Assembly: GCF_024296925.1 (NCBI RefSeq)
Contig: NZ_CP101125.1
Span: forward strand, 7,121,001 to 7,185,000
Direction of reading: 5' to 3'
DNA from: Pseudomonas nunensis
GTDB lineage: Bacteria; Pseudomonadota; Gammaproteobacteria; Pseudomonadales; Pseudomonadaceae
Length of the DNA: 64,000 bases
Shown: piece by piece, positions 20,896 to 30,599 of the stretch
Numbering within the stretch: the stretch's first letter is position 1
Layout: the number at the start of each line of letters is the position of its first letter
Program-made: the position numbers and the translations under genes
The notes under the pieces: generated by a model
The model's input: the letters and a program-made list of their open reading frames with translations, nothing else
What the model was told of the DNA's origin: nothing
The model's database searches: none

Positions 20896-22176
20896 TGTAG
20901 AAACGGACACATCCTTTACGATTGAAACCGGGGACGTCCTTTACGTTTCTGCTGGCTTGAAAGGCGGGTTTCGCCGCTTTTCAGCCTGCCTAAAAGGTAG
21001 TTACAAAGGTAAATATCCCACACATCATCGTCCACTTCCTTGAGCCCTAACGCCTCACCTGCCAGGGATTCACTGACGAAAATCATCTTACCTTTCCATT
21101 TCATCGACCCATTCTGCCTGACCATGCGGATCGTCATGTCCGAAGCGTAAACGGCCTCGGGCACGTGTCCGTCGTACTGCCGTTGAGATGGCTCGTAGAG
21201 GGCCGCAGGAACTTTCATCTCTAAAGCCTTGTGTGGTCTTACGAAATTGAACTCCTGTCGAAACTGTTCGAATGCCAACTGTTGCTCCACCAGATTACGT
21301 TCCGGTGCGTGAAGCAATGCAGCCTTGAGCGTTCGGTGCATGCGTTCATGACGGCCATTCTGGTCAGGGCGCCCCGGCTGGATTCTCTCCGGATAGATCC
21401 CTAGTCGTATCCACCACGCCGCCAGACTGGATATGCGTGAAATACCGGTGGAGGCAAAGGGGGAGCCATTATCTGTGCGGATTACGTCAGGCAAACCGAA
21501 CTCTCGAAATGCCCAGTCAAATCCTTCGCGGGCACCGGCAACGCTACTCTGAGCCCTGCACAGCAATAAAAATCGGCTGACATGATCGGTAATGGTCAGT
21601 GGGTAACAACGTTGGCCGTTCTGGAGTGCGAAGTCTCCTTTGAAGTCCGCAGCACATGTCTGATTAGGCGCAGTGGCATCGCGCAGCGGATTTTTCCCTG
21701 CTGGCGGACGATTGAGAAAGCGGCGTTTCTGCACCAGGCCTGCTCGTTTAAGCCACTCGCCTGCCGTGCTGACAGCTGGCCAAGACAACTCTGGGTGATC
21801 GATCCTGAGGTTATGCACCAGCTTCTCAGGCCCCCAACTGTGGTGCTCGCGCTTGTACGCGATTAGCAACTCAAGCACCTCGTCGCTGATTTTGAAGGGG
21901 CTCGTATGCGGGCGCCGTGACAACTCCTTTAACCCATCAACGCCATGTGCCTCGTAGCGTGCAAGCCATTTGTCCAACGTAGGCCGGCTGAGCCCGTAGT
22001 GACGGGCCAGCTCGATTTTTGAGTAGCTGCCTTGCAGCCAGTCGCCTATGAGTTTGATTCGTTGATCCATCGGGGACTCTCGATTCCAGGGCATGGTCAG
22101 GCACCTCCTGACCGTATTTCACACCTGTAAAGGATGTCTCCGGTTTAAAACGTAAAGGATGTCTCCGGTTTCTACC
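20896..22176 (-). mobile_element. IS481-family insertion sequence (~1.28 kb)
   Basis: A complete-looking insertion sequence with one transposase. Terminal inverted repeats: left TGTAGAAACGGACACATCC and, read inward on the other strand, right GGTAGAAACCGGAGACATCC, both continuing TTTACG. Each end has a second, internal copy of the same motif (right end: about 22126-22146 and 22151-22171), probably transposase binding sites. Boundaries are uncertain by one or two bases. Confidence 0.88.
20916..22094 (-). CDS. IS481-family transposase
   Basis: DDE transposase of 392 residues. Seen: N-terminal helix-turn-helix (KIELARHYGLSRPTLDKWLA), a second HTH-like segment, then the rve integrase core with the acidic residues in CAADFKGDF, VIRTDNGSPF and NGRHERMHRTL. 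A good ribosome binding site (AGGAGGT) lies eight bases before the ATG at 22094. The stop codon lies within the left terminal inverted repeat. The frame is intact, so the element may be active. Confidence 0.92.
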   Translation of the reverse strand: MPWNRESPMDQRIKLIGDWLQGSYSKIELARHYGLSRPTLDKWLARYEAHGVDGLKELSRRPHTSPFKISDEVLELLIAYKREHHSWGPEKLVHNLRIDHPELSWPAVSTAGEWLKRAGLVQKRRFLNRPPAGKNPLRDATAPNQTCAADFKGDFALQNGQRCYPLTITDHVSRFLLLCRAQSSVAGAREGFDWAFREFGLPDVIRTDNGSPFASTGISRISSLAAWWIRLGIYPERIQPGRPDQNGRHERMHRTLKAALLHAPERNLVEQQLAFEQFRQEFNFVRPHKALEMKVPAALYEPSQRQYDGHVPEAVYASDMTIRMVRQNGSMKWKGKMIFVSESLAGEALGLKEVDDDVWDIYLCNYLLGRLKSGETRLSSQQKRKGRPRFQS

Positions 22177-22279
22177 CGAGCAAGCCCGCTCCCACAGTAG
22201 ACCGAGTCCTTAAGTTGGAACGCGGTTAAAGGTGGGAGCGGGCTTGCTCGCGAAGGGGTCAGTCAGAACACAGCAGAAA

Positions 22280-22834
22280 TCAGGGAAGAGGCGAAAACGG
22301 CGTACGCCCATCCGCGCTTTGCAATTCCATCAGGTATTTACGGAAGATTTGCCCCAGCACTTGGGTAGCAACTTCCAGATCTTCGCGAGGCATTTTCTCG
22401 GCGACTTCGTCGGCGGTGTCCAACGCATCTTCTGCGCCGTTGACCGCGGCCATTTTCAGCACGATATACGCCTGAACGTTATTGGCCGGCACGCCTTCGC
22501 CGTGGAAGAACATGGTGCCGAGTTTGAATTGCGCCTGGGCATGGCCTTGCAGAGAGGCTTTTTCGAAGAACGCCAGGGCTTTATTGAGGTCACGCGGCGT
22601 GTTTTTACCGTCGTAGTAGAACTCACCCAACTCGTATTGCGCTTGCGCATCCCCTTCATCCGACGCTTTCTGGCAGGCGGCAAGCGCTTGCGTCAGATCT
22701 TGCGGCTGAGTATTGAGGGTGCAGCGACCCATCGCTGGGATCAACAACGAGTTGCCGCCTGCTTGTGCGTGCGCGAGCAGGGGCTGAAGGAGCAACAGGC
22801 AGCCCAATGCAAGGGTGCGGCCGGTGCGGTTCAT
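22280..22834 (-). CDS. Sel1-repeat (TPR-like) periplasmic protein
   Basis: Secreted 184-residue protein: signal peptide (ALGCLLLLQPLLAHAQA) followed by Sel1-like repeats, seen as ACQKASDEGDAQAQYELGEFYYDG and AFFEKASLQGHAQAQFKLGTMFFHGEG, which form alpha-solenoids for protein contacts. The ATG at 22834 begins the signal; 20 upstream codons are rejected. The orthologous position in P. aeruginosa also lies between DUF1820 and hemL. Specific partner unknown. Confidence 0.86.
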   Translation of the reverse strand: MNRTGRTLALGCLLLLQPLLAHAQAGGNSLLIPAMGRCTLNTQPQDLTQALAACQKASDEGDAQAQYELGEFYYDGKNTPRDLNKALAFFEKASLQGHAQAQFKLGTMFFHGEGVPANNVQAYIVLKMAAVNGAEDALDTADEVAEKMPREDLEVATQVLGQIFRKYLMELQSADGRTPFSPLP

Positions 22835-23058
22835 GGGAATCGACTTACCTCTGAAGGGCGCGCGGACCCATCGAGGGATCCAATAAGCGCGCATTATGAA
22901 ATAAGCAGGGCCAACCTTACAAAGTCTTTACTCGTTTTTCTGCTGCGCGGGGAATATATCGCCCACTTTGCGGGAGATTATTGGCACAAGGGTGGGAAAA
23001 GACGCAGGAATGTAGGTAAAAGCTGACGCTGGCAATCGCCAACGTCAGCGGCACAGCA

Positions 23059-24342
23059 TTATTTCAGTGCGGCGAATGCTCGCTCGGCAGCGTCCAGGGT
23101 CAGTTTCAACTCGGTTTCGCCGTGGGCGATCGAGGTGAACCCGGCTTCGAAAGCGCTTGGCGCCAGGTACACGCCACCTTCCAGCATCAAGTGGAAGAAG
23201 CGTTTAAACAGATTGGCGTCGCTGGACATCACGTCATCGAAAGTCACGATGTCGTCGGCGCCACTGAAGTACAGGCCGAACATGCCGCCCGCCTGAGTGG
23301 TCACGAATGGAATGCCCGCCGCATCGGCGCGCTGTTGCAGGCCGTCGAGCAGTCGGCTGGTGTAGTCGCTCAGTTCTGCGTGGAAGCCCGGACGGCTGAT
23401 CAGGCGCAAGGTAGTCAGGCCAGCGGCCATGGCCAGCGGGTTACCCGACAACGTACCTGCCTGGTACACCGGACCCAATGGCGCGATGTGCGACATGATT
23501 TCGCGCTTGCCACCGAAGCAGCCCACCGGCATACCGCCACCGATGATTTTGCCGAAGGTGCTCAAGTCTGGCGTCACGCCGAAATGCGCCTGGGCGCCGC
23601 CGAGTGCCACGCGGAAACCGGTCATCACTTCGTCGAAGATCAGCACCACGCCGTGCTTGTCGCAGAGTGTGCGCAGGCCTTCGAGGAAACCCGGTGCCGG
23701 CGGAACGCAGTTCATATTGCCGGCCACCGGCTCGACGATGATGCACGCCACGTCCTGGCCGACTTCGCCGAGCATGGTTTCCACGGCGTCGATGTCGTTG
23801 AACGGCAGGGTCAGGGTGTGTTTGGCGAAGTCAGCCGGTACGCCTGCCGAACTCGGTACGCCTTGGGTCAACAGGCCGGAGCCGGCCTTGACCAGCAGGC
23901 TGTCGGAGTGACCGTGGTAGCAGCCTTCGAACTTGATGATCGCATCGCGGCCGGTGAAACCACGGGCCAGGCGAATCGCACTCATGGTCGCTTCGGTGCC
24001 GGAGCTGACCATGCGCACCATTTCCATCGACGGCACGATCGAGCAGACCAGGTCGGCCATCTCGGTTTCCATCGCGGTCGGGGCGCCGTAGGACAAGCCG
24101 TGTTCCAGCTGTTTACGCACTGCGTCCAGCACGTCCGGGTGGCTGTGGCCGAGGATCATCGGGCCCCAGGAACCGACGTAATCGACATAACGCTTGTCGT
24201 CTTCGTCGGTGACGTAGGCGCCTTCCGCATGCTTGAAGAACAGCGGCGTGCCGCCAACGCTCTTGAACGCGCGAACCGGCGAGTTCACGCCACCGGGGAT
24301 GTGTTTTTGGGCATCGGCAAACAGGGTTTCGGAACGAGACAT
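23059..24342 (-). CDS. hemL: Glutamate-1-semialdehyde 2,1-aminomutase
   Basis: PLP enzyme producing 5-aminolevulinate for haem synthesis by the C5 route. Seen: N-terminal [13 protein letters not shown], substrate-gating region [37 protein letters not shown], and the PLP lysine in [14 protein letters not shown]. 427 residues, normal. 27 bp downstream of thiE on the same strand. Confidence 0.97.
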   Translation of the reverse strand: MSRSETLFADAQKHIPGGVNSPVRAFKSVGGTPLFFKHAEGAYVTDEDDKRYVDYVGSWGPMILGHSHPDVLDAVRKQLEHGLSYGAPTAMETEMADLVCSIVPSMEMVRMVSSGTEATMSAIRLARGFTGRDAIIKFEGCYHGHSDSLLVKAGSGLLTQGVPSSAGVPADFAKHTLTLPFNDIDAVETMLGEVGQDVACIIVEPVAGNMNCVPPAPGFLEGLRTLCDKHGVVLIFDEVMTGFRVALGGAQAHFGVTPDLSTFGKIIGGGMPVGCFGGKREIMSHIAPLGPVYQAGTLSGNPLAMAAGLTTLRLISRPGFHAELSDYTSRLLDGLQQRADAAGIPFVTTQAGGMFGLYFSGADDIVTFDDVMSSDANLFKRFFHLMLEGGVYLAPSAFEAGFTSIAHGETELKLTLDAAERAFAALK

Positions 24343-24369
24343 GATCGGGCTCTCAAATCGGATTTTAAG

Positions 24370-24996
24370 CTACTTAATAGAAAGCAGTTCGTTGAAGGCG
24401 CGGGCGCGGCGGGTCACTTCTGCGGTGCTCTCGGCGCCAAACAGGCCATGCACGACAGCCAGCAGGTCGACCCCATGGGCCACCAGCGGCGCGGCGTTTT
24501 CCAACGTGATGCCGCCAATCGCGCAGATCGGCAGGTGCAGTTTGCTGCGGGCCTGGTCGAGCAGGTCGAGGCTGCACGTCGGGGCGCCAGGTTTGGTGTT
24601 GGAGTTGAAGAAGCGGCCGAAGGCGACGTAACTGGCGCCTTCCTTGGCGGCTTGTTCGGCGAGTTCGAGTTGCGCGTGGCAAGTCGAACCGATGATCGCC
24701 TGGCGACCCAGCAGCGCGCGGGCCGGGGTCAGCGGGCCGTCGGTCTGGCCCAGATGCACGCCGACGTTCAGGCGCGCGGCCAGTTCGGCGTCGTCGTTGA
24801 TGATCAACTGAGTCTTGTAGCGGTCACACAAATCGCGCAGGGCTTCGGCCTCGCGCAAACGCCGGGCCTCGTCGCTGCTCTTGTCGCGGTATTGCAGCAG
24901 CGTGACGCCGCCTTCCAGCGCCGCCTCCACGTACGAAAGAAATTTACCGGCCAGTAACTGGCTATCGGTAATGGCATACAGGCCACGTAGTTTCAT
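24370..24996 (-). CDS. thiE: Thiamine-phosphate synthase ThiE
   Basis: Joins HMP-pyrophosphate and thiazole-phosphate to thiamine phosphate. Seen: (beta/alpha)8 protein of 208 residues with [37 protein letters not shown] and a phosphate-binding [12 protein letters not shown]. The ATG at 24996 gives [11 protein letters not shown], the family start. Lies between thiD and hemL, forming a thiD-thiE-hemL operon. No TPP riboswitch is visible upstream of thiD. Confidence 0.95.
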   Translation of the reverse strand: MKLRGLYAITDSQLLAGKFLSYVEAALEGGVTLLQYRDKSSDEARRLREAEALRDLCDRYKTQLIINDDAELAARLNVGVHLGQTDGPLTPARALLGRQAIIGSTCHAQLELAEQAAKEGASYVAFGRFFNSNTKPGAPTCSLDLLDQARSKLHLPICAIGGITLENAAPLVAHGVDLLAVVHGLFGAESTAEVTRRARAFNELLSIK

Positions 24997-25028
24997 CGGG
25001 CAAGCCTCTGCGCATTACGCATCAAGAG

Positions 25029-25826
25029 TTACGAACAAAAATCCAGTGGCAGGCGGCGCGGCACGAATTGGCCTTTGCCCAACTGCTCGGCATCCCGCAG
25101 GGTACGCCACGTGTAGTTAAGCGCGGTCTGCACGGCGCTGGCGAGGTTTTCACCCTGGGCCAGACGACCGGCCAAGGCGCTGGCCAGTGTGCAACCGGAA
25201 CCGTGATAACTGCCGGGCAAACGCTGGCAAGTGAAGGTTTCGCGGCGACCGTCGCGGCTGTACAGGCGATTGTGGATTTCGTGTTCGTCGCCATGGCCGC
25301 CGGTGATCAGCAGGTGTTTGACGAAGGGCAGGAGTTTTTCAGCGCACTCGTCCGCCGTGCCGTCGGGCAGTTCGGCGAGGATGCGCGCTTCGGGAAGATT
25401 AGGGGTGGCAATGATCGACAGCGGCAGCAGGCGTTCGCGCATGGCGTAGCCGACTTCGTCCTTGCCCAGGCGTCCACCGCCACCGGCACGCAGCACCGGG
25501 TCGCAGACCACCGGCAAATGCGGGTGCGCCGAGAGCAGTTCGACAACGGTGTCGACCATCTCCAGGGAACCGAGCATGCCCAGTTTGACGGCCGCGACTT
25601 CGGAGTCGTTGAGCACGGCATTGGCCTGGGCCAACACCCACTCACGATCGAGGACGCGGAAGTCAGTGACGTTGACCGTGTCTTGCACAGTCAGGGCAGT
25701 GACGGCCGGGGCCGCATGACAACCCTGAGCGAGCAGGGCTTCGATATCTGCCTGCAAGCCGGCGCCACCACTTGGGTCGTGGCCGGAGAGACAGAGGACA
25801 ACGGGGCGAGAGCTGTAGATATTCAT
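25029..25826 (-). CDS. thiD: Hydroxymethylpyrimidine/phosphomethylpyrimidine kinase ThiD
   Basis: Ribokinase-family kinase making HMP-pyrophosphate for ThiE. Seen: SGHDPSGGAGLQADIEA near the N-terminus, VCDPVLRAGGGGRL, and the C-terminal anion-hole motif SYHGSGCTLASALAG. The ATG at 25826 (MNIYSSRPVVLC) is preferred over one six codons upstream. 265 residues. Confidence 0.95.
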   Translation of the reverse strand: MNIYSSRPVVLCLSGHDPSGGAGLQADIEALLAQGCHAAPAVTALTVQDTVNVTDFRVLDREWVLAQANAVLNDSEVAAVKLGMLGSLEMVDTVVELLSAHPHLPVVCDPVLRAGGGGRLGKDEVGYAMRERLLPLSIIATPNLPEARILAELPDGTADECAEKLLPFVKHLLITGGHGDEHEIHNRLYSRDGRRETFTCQRLPGSYHGSGCTLASALAGRLAQGENLASAVQTALNYTWRTLRDAEQLGKGQFVPRRLPLDFCS

Positions 25827-25933
25827 GGTGCGCGAGCTTACCACCAGTCGACCAGCGAGTCATGACAGCCCACGTAGCAGCTGCCGAAGCTGACGTTCGG
25901 CCCTCGTACCCGCTGCTGAATGTGACGCCCGGC

Positions 25934-26085
25934 CCCGTAGCAGCTGTCGAGCAGCGCGAGGCTGCGTTCGGCGGCGAAGCCGTCGTGAAATCAGGCGACG
26001 CGGTGTTTCAGCGAGACCGAGTGATCAGGTTTGACGACGGCTTCGCCGCCGAACGCAGCCTCGCGGGCTCGGCAGCTGCTACGGG
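25934..26085. repeat. Long inverted repeat (REP-like family 3 pair)
   Basis: Arms of about 53 bp (25934-25986 and 26034-26085) are nearly perfect inverted copies; shared core CGAGGCTGCGTTCGGCGGCG on the left arm. The spacer is about 47 bp. A partial extra copy (CGTAGCAGCTGCCGAAG) lies just to the left at 25872. The whole 459-bp gap between thiD and ladS (25827-26285) is otherwise without a visible gene; it must also hold both divergent promoters. Confidence 0.9.
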
Positions 26086-26285
26086 CAAACGGCTCTATCT
26101 CAGGGTATGGCGCTGGAACGCCCGTGCTAGAGCCTCTGTAGGAAAAATTTCAATGGTGCTCAATGGCCATCAACGGCTATGCTAGAGTGGATCCAAACCA
26201 ATAACAGGTAATACCGGTTTTACGTCTACTCAAAAGGAAAGGGGGGGCTTCCTGACTAAACCGGACAGGCCACGCTGGGGCTTAA

Positions 26286-28670
26286 ATGCGCTATTTGCTG
26301 ATGTTGCTGTTGTGCTTGCCCCTCCTGGCGAGCGCCGTTGAATTTGACGAGTTCACCCAGAGCCTTCCCCTGGGTCGAACCATGCAGGTGTACGAGGACG
26401 CGGGCGGTCAGGCGAGCATCGCCGATGTGCGCGCGCAAGCCGTCGCCGGAAACTTCAAGACGCACGATAAAGCCACCCTCAACGCCGGTTATTCGCGTTC
26501 GGTGTTCTGGCTGAAAATCGACCTGCACTACCGCCCGACCAATCCGCAGGCGCAGCGGACCTGGTTGCTGGAACTGGCCTATCCGCCCCTCGATCACCTC
26601 GATCTGTATTTGCCCGATGCTGGCGGCGACTATCAACTGATCCGTCGCACCGGTGATGCCCTGCCGTTTGCCAGCCGCGAATTTCGCCAGAACAACTACC
26701 TGTTCAATCTGGACTTCAAGCCCGATCAGGCGCAAACCGTTTACTTGCGCCTGCAAAGCCAAGGCTCGATCCAGGCGCCGGTGACTTTGTGGTCAAGCAC
26801 CGCTTACCTTGAAGAACAGCCCGTGCGTCTTTATGTACTGGGCCTGATCTACGGCGTGTTGCTGGGGATGGTGGTCTACAACCTGTTCATCTACCTCAGC
26901 GTGCGCGACACCAGTTACCTCTATTACATCTTCTATATCGCCTCGTTCGGCCTGTATCAGCTGTCGGTGAACGGCGCGGCAGTGGAGTATTTCTGGCCGG
27001 ACAACCCTTGGTGGGCCAACGCCGCGACGCCATTCTTCATCGGTTGTGCCGGGCTGTTCGGCAGTCAGTTCGCCCGTAGCTTCCTGCAAACCGCGCAACA
27101 CAGTCGCTGGCTCGATCGCGTGCTGTTGGCGTTGATTGCGTTTGGCGCGGTGGTGGTCGGGTTGTCGCTGATGACCAGTTACGCCCTGGCCCTGCGCCTG
27201 GCAACCACGCTGGCGTTGATTTTCACCGTGGTGATTTTTGCCGCCGGGATCTTCGCCTGGGCACGCGGTTTACGTGTGGCACGCTATTTCATCATCGCCT
27301 GGTCGGCGTTTTTGCTCGGCGGCGTCGTCAATACGCTGATGGTGCTGGGTTACTTGCCGAACGTGTTCTTGACCATGTACGCCAGCCAGATCGGCTCGGC
27401 GATCGAAGTGGCGCTGCTGTCCCTGGCGCTGGCCGATCGCATCAACGCCATGCGTGAGCAACAGGCGCAAACCCTGTTCGATGCCGGTCAGAAACTTGAA
27501 GTGTTGAACCAGCAATTGGCCCGCAGTAACAAGCTCAAGGACGAGTTCCTCGCGACCCTGACCCACGAACTGCGCACGCCGATGAATGGGGTGATCGGTT
27601 CGCTTGAATTGATGCAGACCGTCGAGATGGACCCCGAGCTGGAGCAATACCAGCAAACTGCCGCCGGATCGGCGCGGGACATGATGCGCATGGTCAACGG
27701 CATCCTCACCCTGACCGAATTGCAGGCCGGCAAGCTCAAGGCTTACCCGGACACCTTCAGCTTGCGCGGCGTGGTCGAGGCGTTGCGCGTGCAGTTCGAT
27801 AGTAATGCGTCGAGCAAGTCCCTGGACCTCAAGGTCGAAGTGACGCCGGGGTTGCCTGATCGCCTGATCGGTGACAGCAGCAAACTGGCGCAATGCCTGG
27901 AATGCCTGCTGGACAATGCGATCAAGTTCACCCGGGTCGGCGGCGTGGCGCTGCGGGTGACCGGCAAGACTGTGGAAGAGGGGCGACTGGCCCTGTCCTT
28001 TGCGGTGATCGACACCGGTATTGGTTTTACCGACTTGGGGGAGGCGACGATGTATCAGCGCTTCTTCCAGCTCGACGGCTCGATGACCCGCGAATACGGC
28101 GGTCTGGGCGTTGGCCTGGCGATTTGTCGGCAACTGGTTGAATTGCTCGGCGGACGCCTGACCCACCGCTCCGAACCGGGGCGCGGCAGTCGTTTCCAAC
28201 TGGATGTTGAGGTTCATTTGCCGGTGGTGGAAGCGGTGCCTGCGCCCTCGATGACCCGCGACACCTCGCGTCTGCGTCTGCCGCAGGACTGCACCGTGCT
28301 GCTGGTCGATGACAACAGCATCAACCAATTGGTGATGCGCGGCATGTTGCTCAAACTCGGATTCCGGGTGCGCACGGCCGACAGTGGCGCGACCGCACTT
28401 GATCTTTTGCAGCGTGACGTCTTCGATGCGGTGGTGCTCGATTGTCAGTTGCCGGCTCAGGACGGCGCGTCCCTGTGCTGCCAGATCCGTGGCTTGCCGG
28501 GCTGTGCGGAGGTGCCGGTGTTCATGGTTGCGCAGAGTATTGATCGGGAGCATTGCCCGACGGGGGCGCTGATTGATTACCTGAGCAAACCGGTTAAATT
28601 CGAGGATTTGCAGGCGGCGCTTTATCGTCGGGTGCTTTGTCCGAAACAAGGTGAAAGCGCCGACATTTAG
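26286..28670 (+). CDS. ladS: LadS-type hybrid sensor histidine kinase
   Basis: Inner-membrane hybrid kinase of the GacS/RetS/LadS network that controls RsmY/RsmZ small RNAs and the sessile-motile switch in Pseudomonas. Seen in order: signal peptide; 7TMR-DISMED2 sensor (~25-155); seven membrane helices (~180-380); HisKA with LTHELRTPMNG (His about 427); HATPase with IDTGIGFTD and GGLGVGLAICRQL; C-terminal receiver (LLVDDNSINQLV, phospho-Asp about 719 in VVLDCQLPAQDG). No Hpt domain, as in LadS. 794 residues; the adjacent thiD matches P. aeruginosa. Calcium sensing by DISMED2 is known for LadS and inferred here. Confidence 0.92.
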   Translation: MRYLLMLLLCLPLLASAVEFDEFTQSLPLGRTMQVYEDAGGQASIADVRAQAVAGNFKTHDKATLNAGYSRSVFWLKIDLHYRPTNPQAQRTWLLELAYPPLDHLDLYLPDAGGDYQLIRRTGDALPFASREFRQNNYLFNLDFKPDQAQTVYLRLQSQGSIQAPVTLWSSTAYLEEQPVRLYVLGLIYGVLLGMVVYNLFIYLSVRDTSYLYYIFYIASFGLYQLSVNGAAVEYFWPDNPWWANAATPFFIGCAGLFGSQFARSFLQTAQHSRWLDRVLLALIAFGAVVVGLSLMTSYALALRLATTLALIFTVVIFAAGIFAWARGLRVARYFIIAWSAFLLGGVVNTLMVLGYLPNVFLTMYASQIGSAIEVALLSLALADRINAMREQQAQTLFDAGQKLEVLNQQLARSNKLKDEFLATLTHELRTPMNGVIGSLELMQTVEMDPELEQYQQTAAGSARDMMRMVNGILTLTELQAGKLKAYPDTFSLRGVVEALRVQFDSNASSKSLDLKVEVTPGLPDRLIGDSSKLAQCLECLLDNAIKFTRVGGVALRVTGKTVEEGRLALSFAVIDTGIGFTDLGEATMYQRFFQLDGSMTREYGGLGVGLAICRQLVELLGGRLTHRSEPGRGSRFQLDVEVHLPVVEAVPAPSMTRDTSRLRLPQDCTVLLVDDNSINQLVMRGMLLKLGFRVRTADSGATALDLLQRDVFDAVVLDCQLPAQDGASLCCQIRGLPGCAEVPVFMVAQSIDREHCPTGALIDYLSKPVKFEDLQAALYRRVLCPKQGESADI

Positions 28671-28742
28671 GCGGGTATGACACTTTGTTCAGCCAAGGGC
28701 CGGTGCTTAACTGAGTTCCTGGCTGACCAAAGGAGCCCCGTC

Positions 28743-30389
28743 ATGAACCTGCATCAGTTCGCCGAAACCCACGAAGTCACCAACCAGCCTCCGTCGCTGG
28801 ACGGCACCAATCTTTACCGTATCGACCTGCCATTACAGGAGTGGTCGCGACGTTTTGGTGCCGGTTGGGCCGAGTCGCGGATCGATGCCTACGGCGCGCT
28901 GGCCGGCGGGCCGCTGATGGAAGCCGGGTTCCTGGCCAATCAAAACAAACCGGTATTCGTCAGCCATGACCGTTATGGCCATCGCATCGACCTGGTGGAA
29001 TTTCATCCGGCGTATCACGAATTGATGCGGGCTGCGGTCGAGCACGGTTTGACCTCATTGCCGTGGGCGCATCCGCAGTCCGGCGCGCATGTTGCCCGGG
29101 CCTCCATGACTTACTTGCACAGCCAGGCCGAGGCCGGCAGCGGTTGCCCGCTGACCATGACCTTCGCCAGCGTCCCGGCAATGCGCCTGCAACCGAATCT
29201 GGCCGAGCAATGGCTGCCGAAAATCCTCGCCACCGAATACGACCCGCGCAACGTCGGCATGGCCCACAAGGCCGGCGTCACCATAGGCATGGCCATGACC
29301 GAGAAACAGGGCGGCACCGACGTGCGAGCCAACACCACCAAGGCATATCCGGTCGGCGCCAGCGGGCCGGGCCAGGCGTATGAACTGGTGGGGCACAAGT
29401 GGTTCTGTTCGGCGCCGATGTGCGATGCGTTCCTGACCTTGGCCCAGACCGACAAGGGCCTGACCTGTTTCCTGCTGCCGCGCCATCGCCCGGACGACTC
29501 GCGCAATCAGTTCTACATCCAGCGTCTGAAAAACAAACTCGGCAATTGCTCCAACGCTTCCAGCGAAGTGGAGTTTCGTGGCGCGCTGGCGTGGATGATC
29601 GGTGAAGAAGGTCGGGGCGTGCCGACCATCATCGAGATGGTCGCCATGACCCGGTTCGATTGCATGGTCGGTTCCAGTTCGCTGATGCGCCAGGCCCTGA
29701 CCCAGGCCAGCCATCACTGCGCCCATCGCACGGTGGGCGGCAAGTTGCTCAGCGAACAACCGTTGATGCAGAACGTGCTGGCCGACCTGGCCCTGGAAAG
29801 CGAAGCCGCCCTGGCGCTGAGCCTGCGCATGGGCAAGGCGCTGGATCATCTGGATGACAGCCATGAAGCCAAATTTGCCCGGCTGGTGACGGCGGTGGGC
29901 AAATACTGGATCTGCAAGCGCGCGCCAGGAATGATCAACGAAGCCGCCGAATGCATGGGCGGCGCCGGGTATGTCGAAGAAAGCATCCTGCCGCGTCTGT
30001 ACCGCGAAGCGCCGGTGAACTCGACGTGGGAAGGTTCCGGCAACGTGCAATGCCTCGATGTGCTGCGGGCCTTGTCGAAAGAGCCGGGCGTGCTGGATGT
30101 GCTGTTCAGCGAGTTGGGCGATGGGCATGGCGACAAGCGTCTGGCGGCGCACATCACGCAATTGCAGGCGGCGTTCAAGGACACCAGCGACATTCAATAC
30201 CGCGCCCGGCAGTTGACCGAGGATATTGCGCTGGGGCTTCAGGCGAAGTTGTTGCTGGAGGCTGGCAACTCGGCGGTCAGTGATGCCTTTATCGCCAGCC
30301 GCCTCGGCTCGGCGGGGCGAGTGTATGGCGCGTTGCCGCGAGGGTTGGATGTTGAGGCGATCGTCGCTCGGTCAACTCCGCATCTGTAA
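28743..30389 (+). CDS. AidB-like acyl-CoA dehydrogenase family flavoprotein
   Basis: FAD protein of the acyl-CoA dehydrogenase superfamily, AidB branch (E. coli AidB is part of the adaptive response to alkylation). Seen: GMAMTEKQGGTDVRANTT, YELVGHKWFCSAPMCD, the C-terminal AidB-type segments ECMGGAGYVEES and NSTWEGSGNVQCLDVLR. AGGAG lies seven bases before the ATG at 28743; upstream in-frame codons are discarded. 548 residues, the AidB length. Whether it protects DNA or oxidises an acyl-CoA is not shown by sequence. Confidence 0.9.
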   Translation: MNLHQFAETHEVTNQPPSLDGTNLYRIDLPLQEWSRRFGAGWAESRIDAYGALAGGPLMEAGFLANQNKPVFVSHDRYGHRIDLVEFHPAYHELMRAAVEHGLTSLPWAHPQSGAHVARASMTYLHSQAEAGSGCPLTMTFASVPAMRLQPNLAEQWLPKILATEYDPRNVGMAHKAGVTIGMAMTEKQGGTDVRANTTKAYPVGASGPGQAYELVGHKWFCSAPMCDAFLTLAQTDKGLTCFLLPRHRPDDSRNQFYIQRLKNKLGNCSNASSEVEFRGALAWMIGEEGRGVPTIIEMVAMTRFDCMVGSSSLMRQALTQASHHCAHRTVGGKLLSEQPLMQNVLADLALESEAALALSLRMGKALDHLDDSHEAKFARLVTAVGKYWICKRAPGMINEAAECMGGAGYVEESILPRLYREAPVNSTWEGSGNVQCLDVLRALSKEPGVLDVLFSELGDGHGDKRLAAHITQLQAAFKDTSDIQYRARQLTEDIALGLQAKLLLEAGNSAVSDAFIASRLGSAGRVYGALPRGLDVEAIVARSTPHL

Positions 30390-30404
30390 TCACCACCAAA
30401 CCCC

Positions 30405-30493
30405 TGTGGGAGCGGGCTTGCTCGCGAATAGGGTGTGTCAGTCGACATCAATGTGGCTGACCCACCGCCTTCGCGAGCAAGCCCGCTCCCACA
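30405..30493. repeat. REPIN, family 1 (inverted pair)
   Basis: Facing family-1 REPs in the 210-bp gap between the AidB-like gene and amn. The 542-codon open frame of amn extends into this repeat, but its start inside the REP spacer is not credible. Confidence 0.95.
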
Positions 30494-30599
30494 AGGGATC
30501 TGTGGTGATCATGGCATCAGGGTCAGCATTCCACTGTTCCCGTCCGACGACGATGCAGGCAAGATGAAGGTCTGCAAGTCAGAACACAGGAAGCTGATC

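Larger units (their letters stand above)
20889..22255. repeat. REPIN, family 1, split by the IS481 element
   Basis: The left fragment ATTCGCGA (to 20895) and the right fragment CGAGCAAGCCCGCTCCCAC (from 22177) together rebuild one complete family-1 REP; its inverted partner lies at 22231-22255. The insertion sequence therefore landed inside the REP palindrome. CGA is present on both sides and may be the short target duplication. Confidence 0.85.

Noticed and set aside
23122..24957. 611-codon plus-strand open frame
   Set aside because: Antisense to hemL and thiE; shadow.
25827..26000. TPP riboswitch before thiD
   Set aside because: No CTGAGA or related THI-box core is present upstream of thiD on the minus strand.
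30435..30599. Extended N-terminus of AMP nucleosidase
   Set aside because: It would begin inside a REPIN; the GTG at 30600 has the ribosome binding site and fits the family length.
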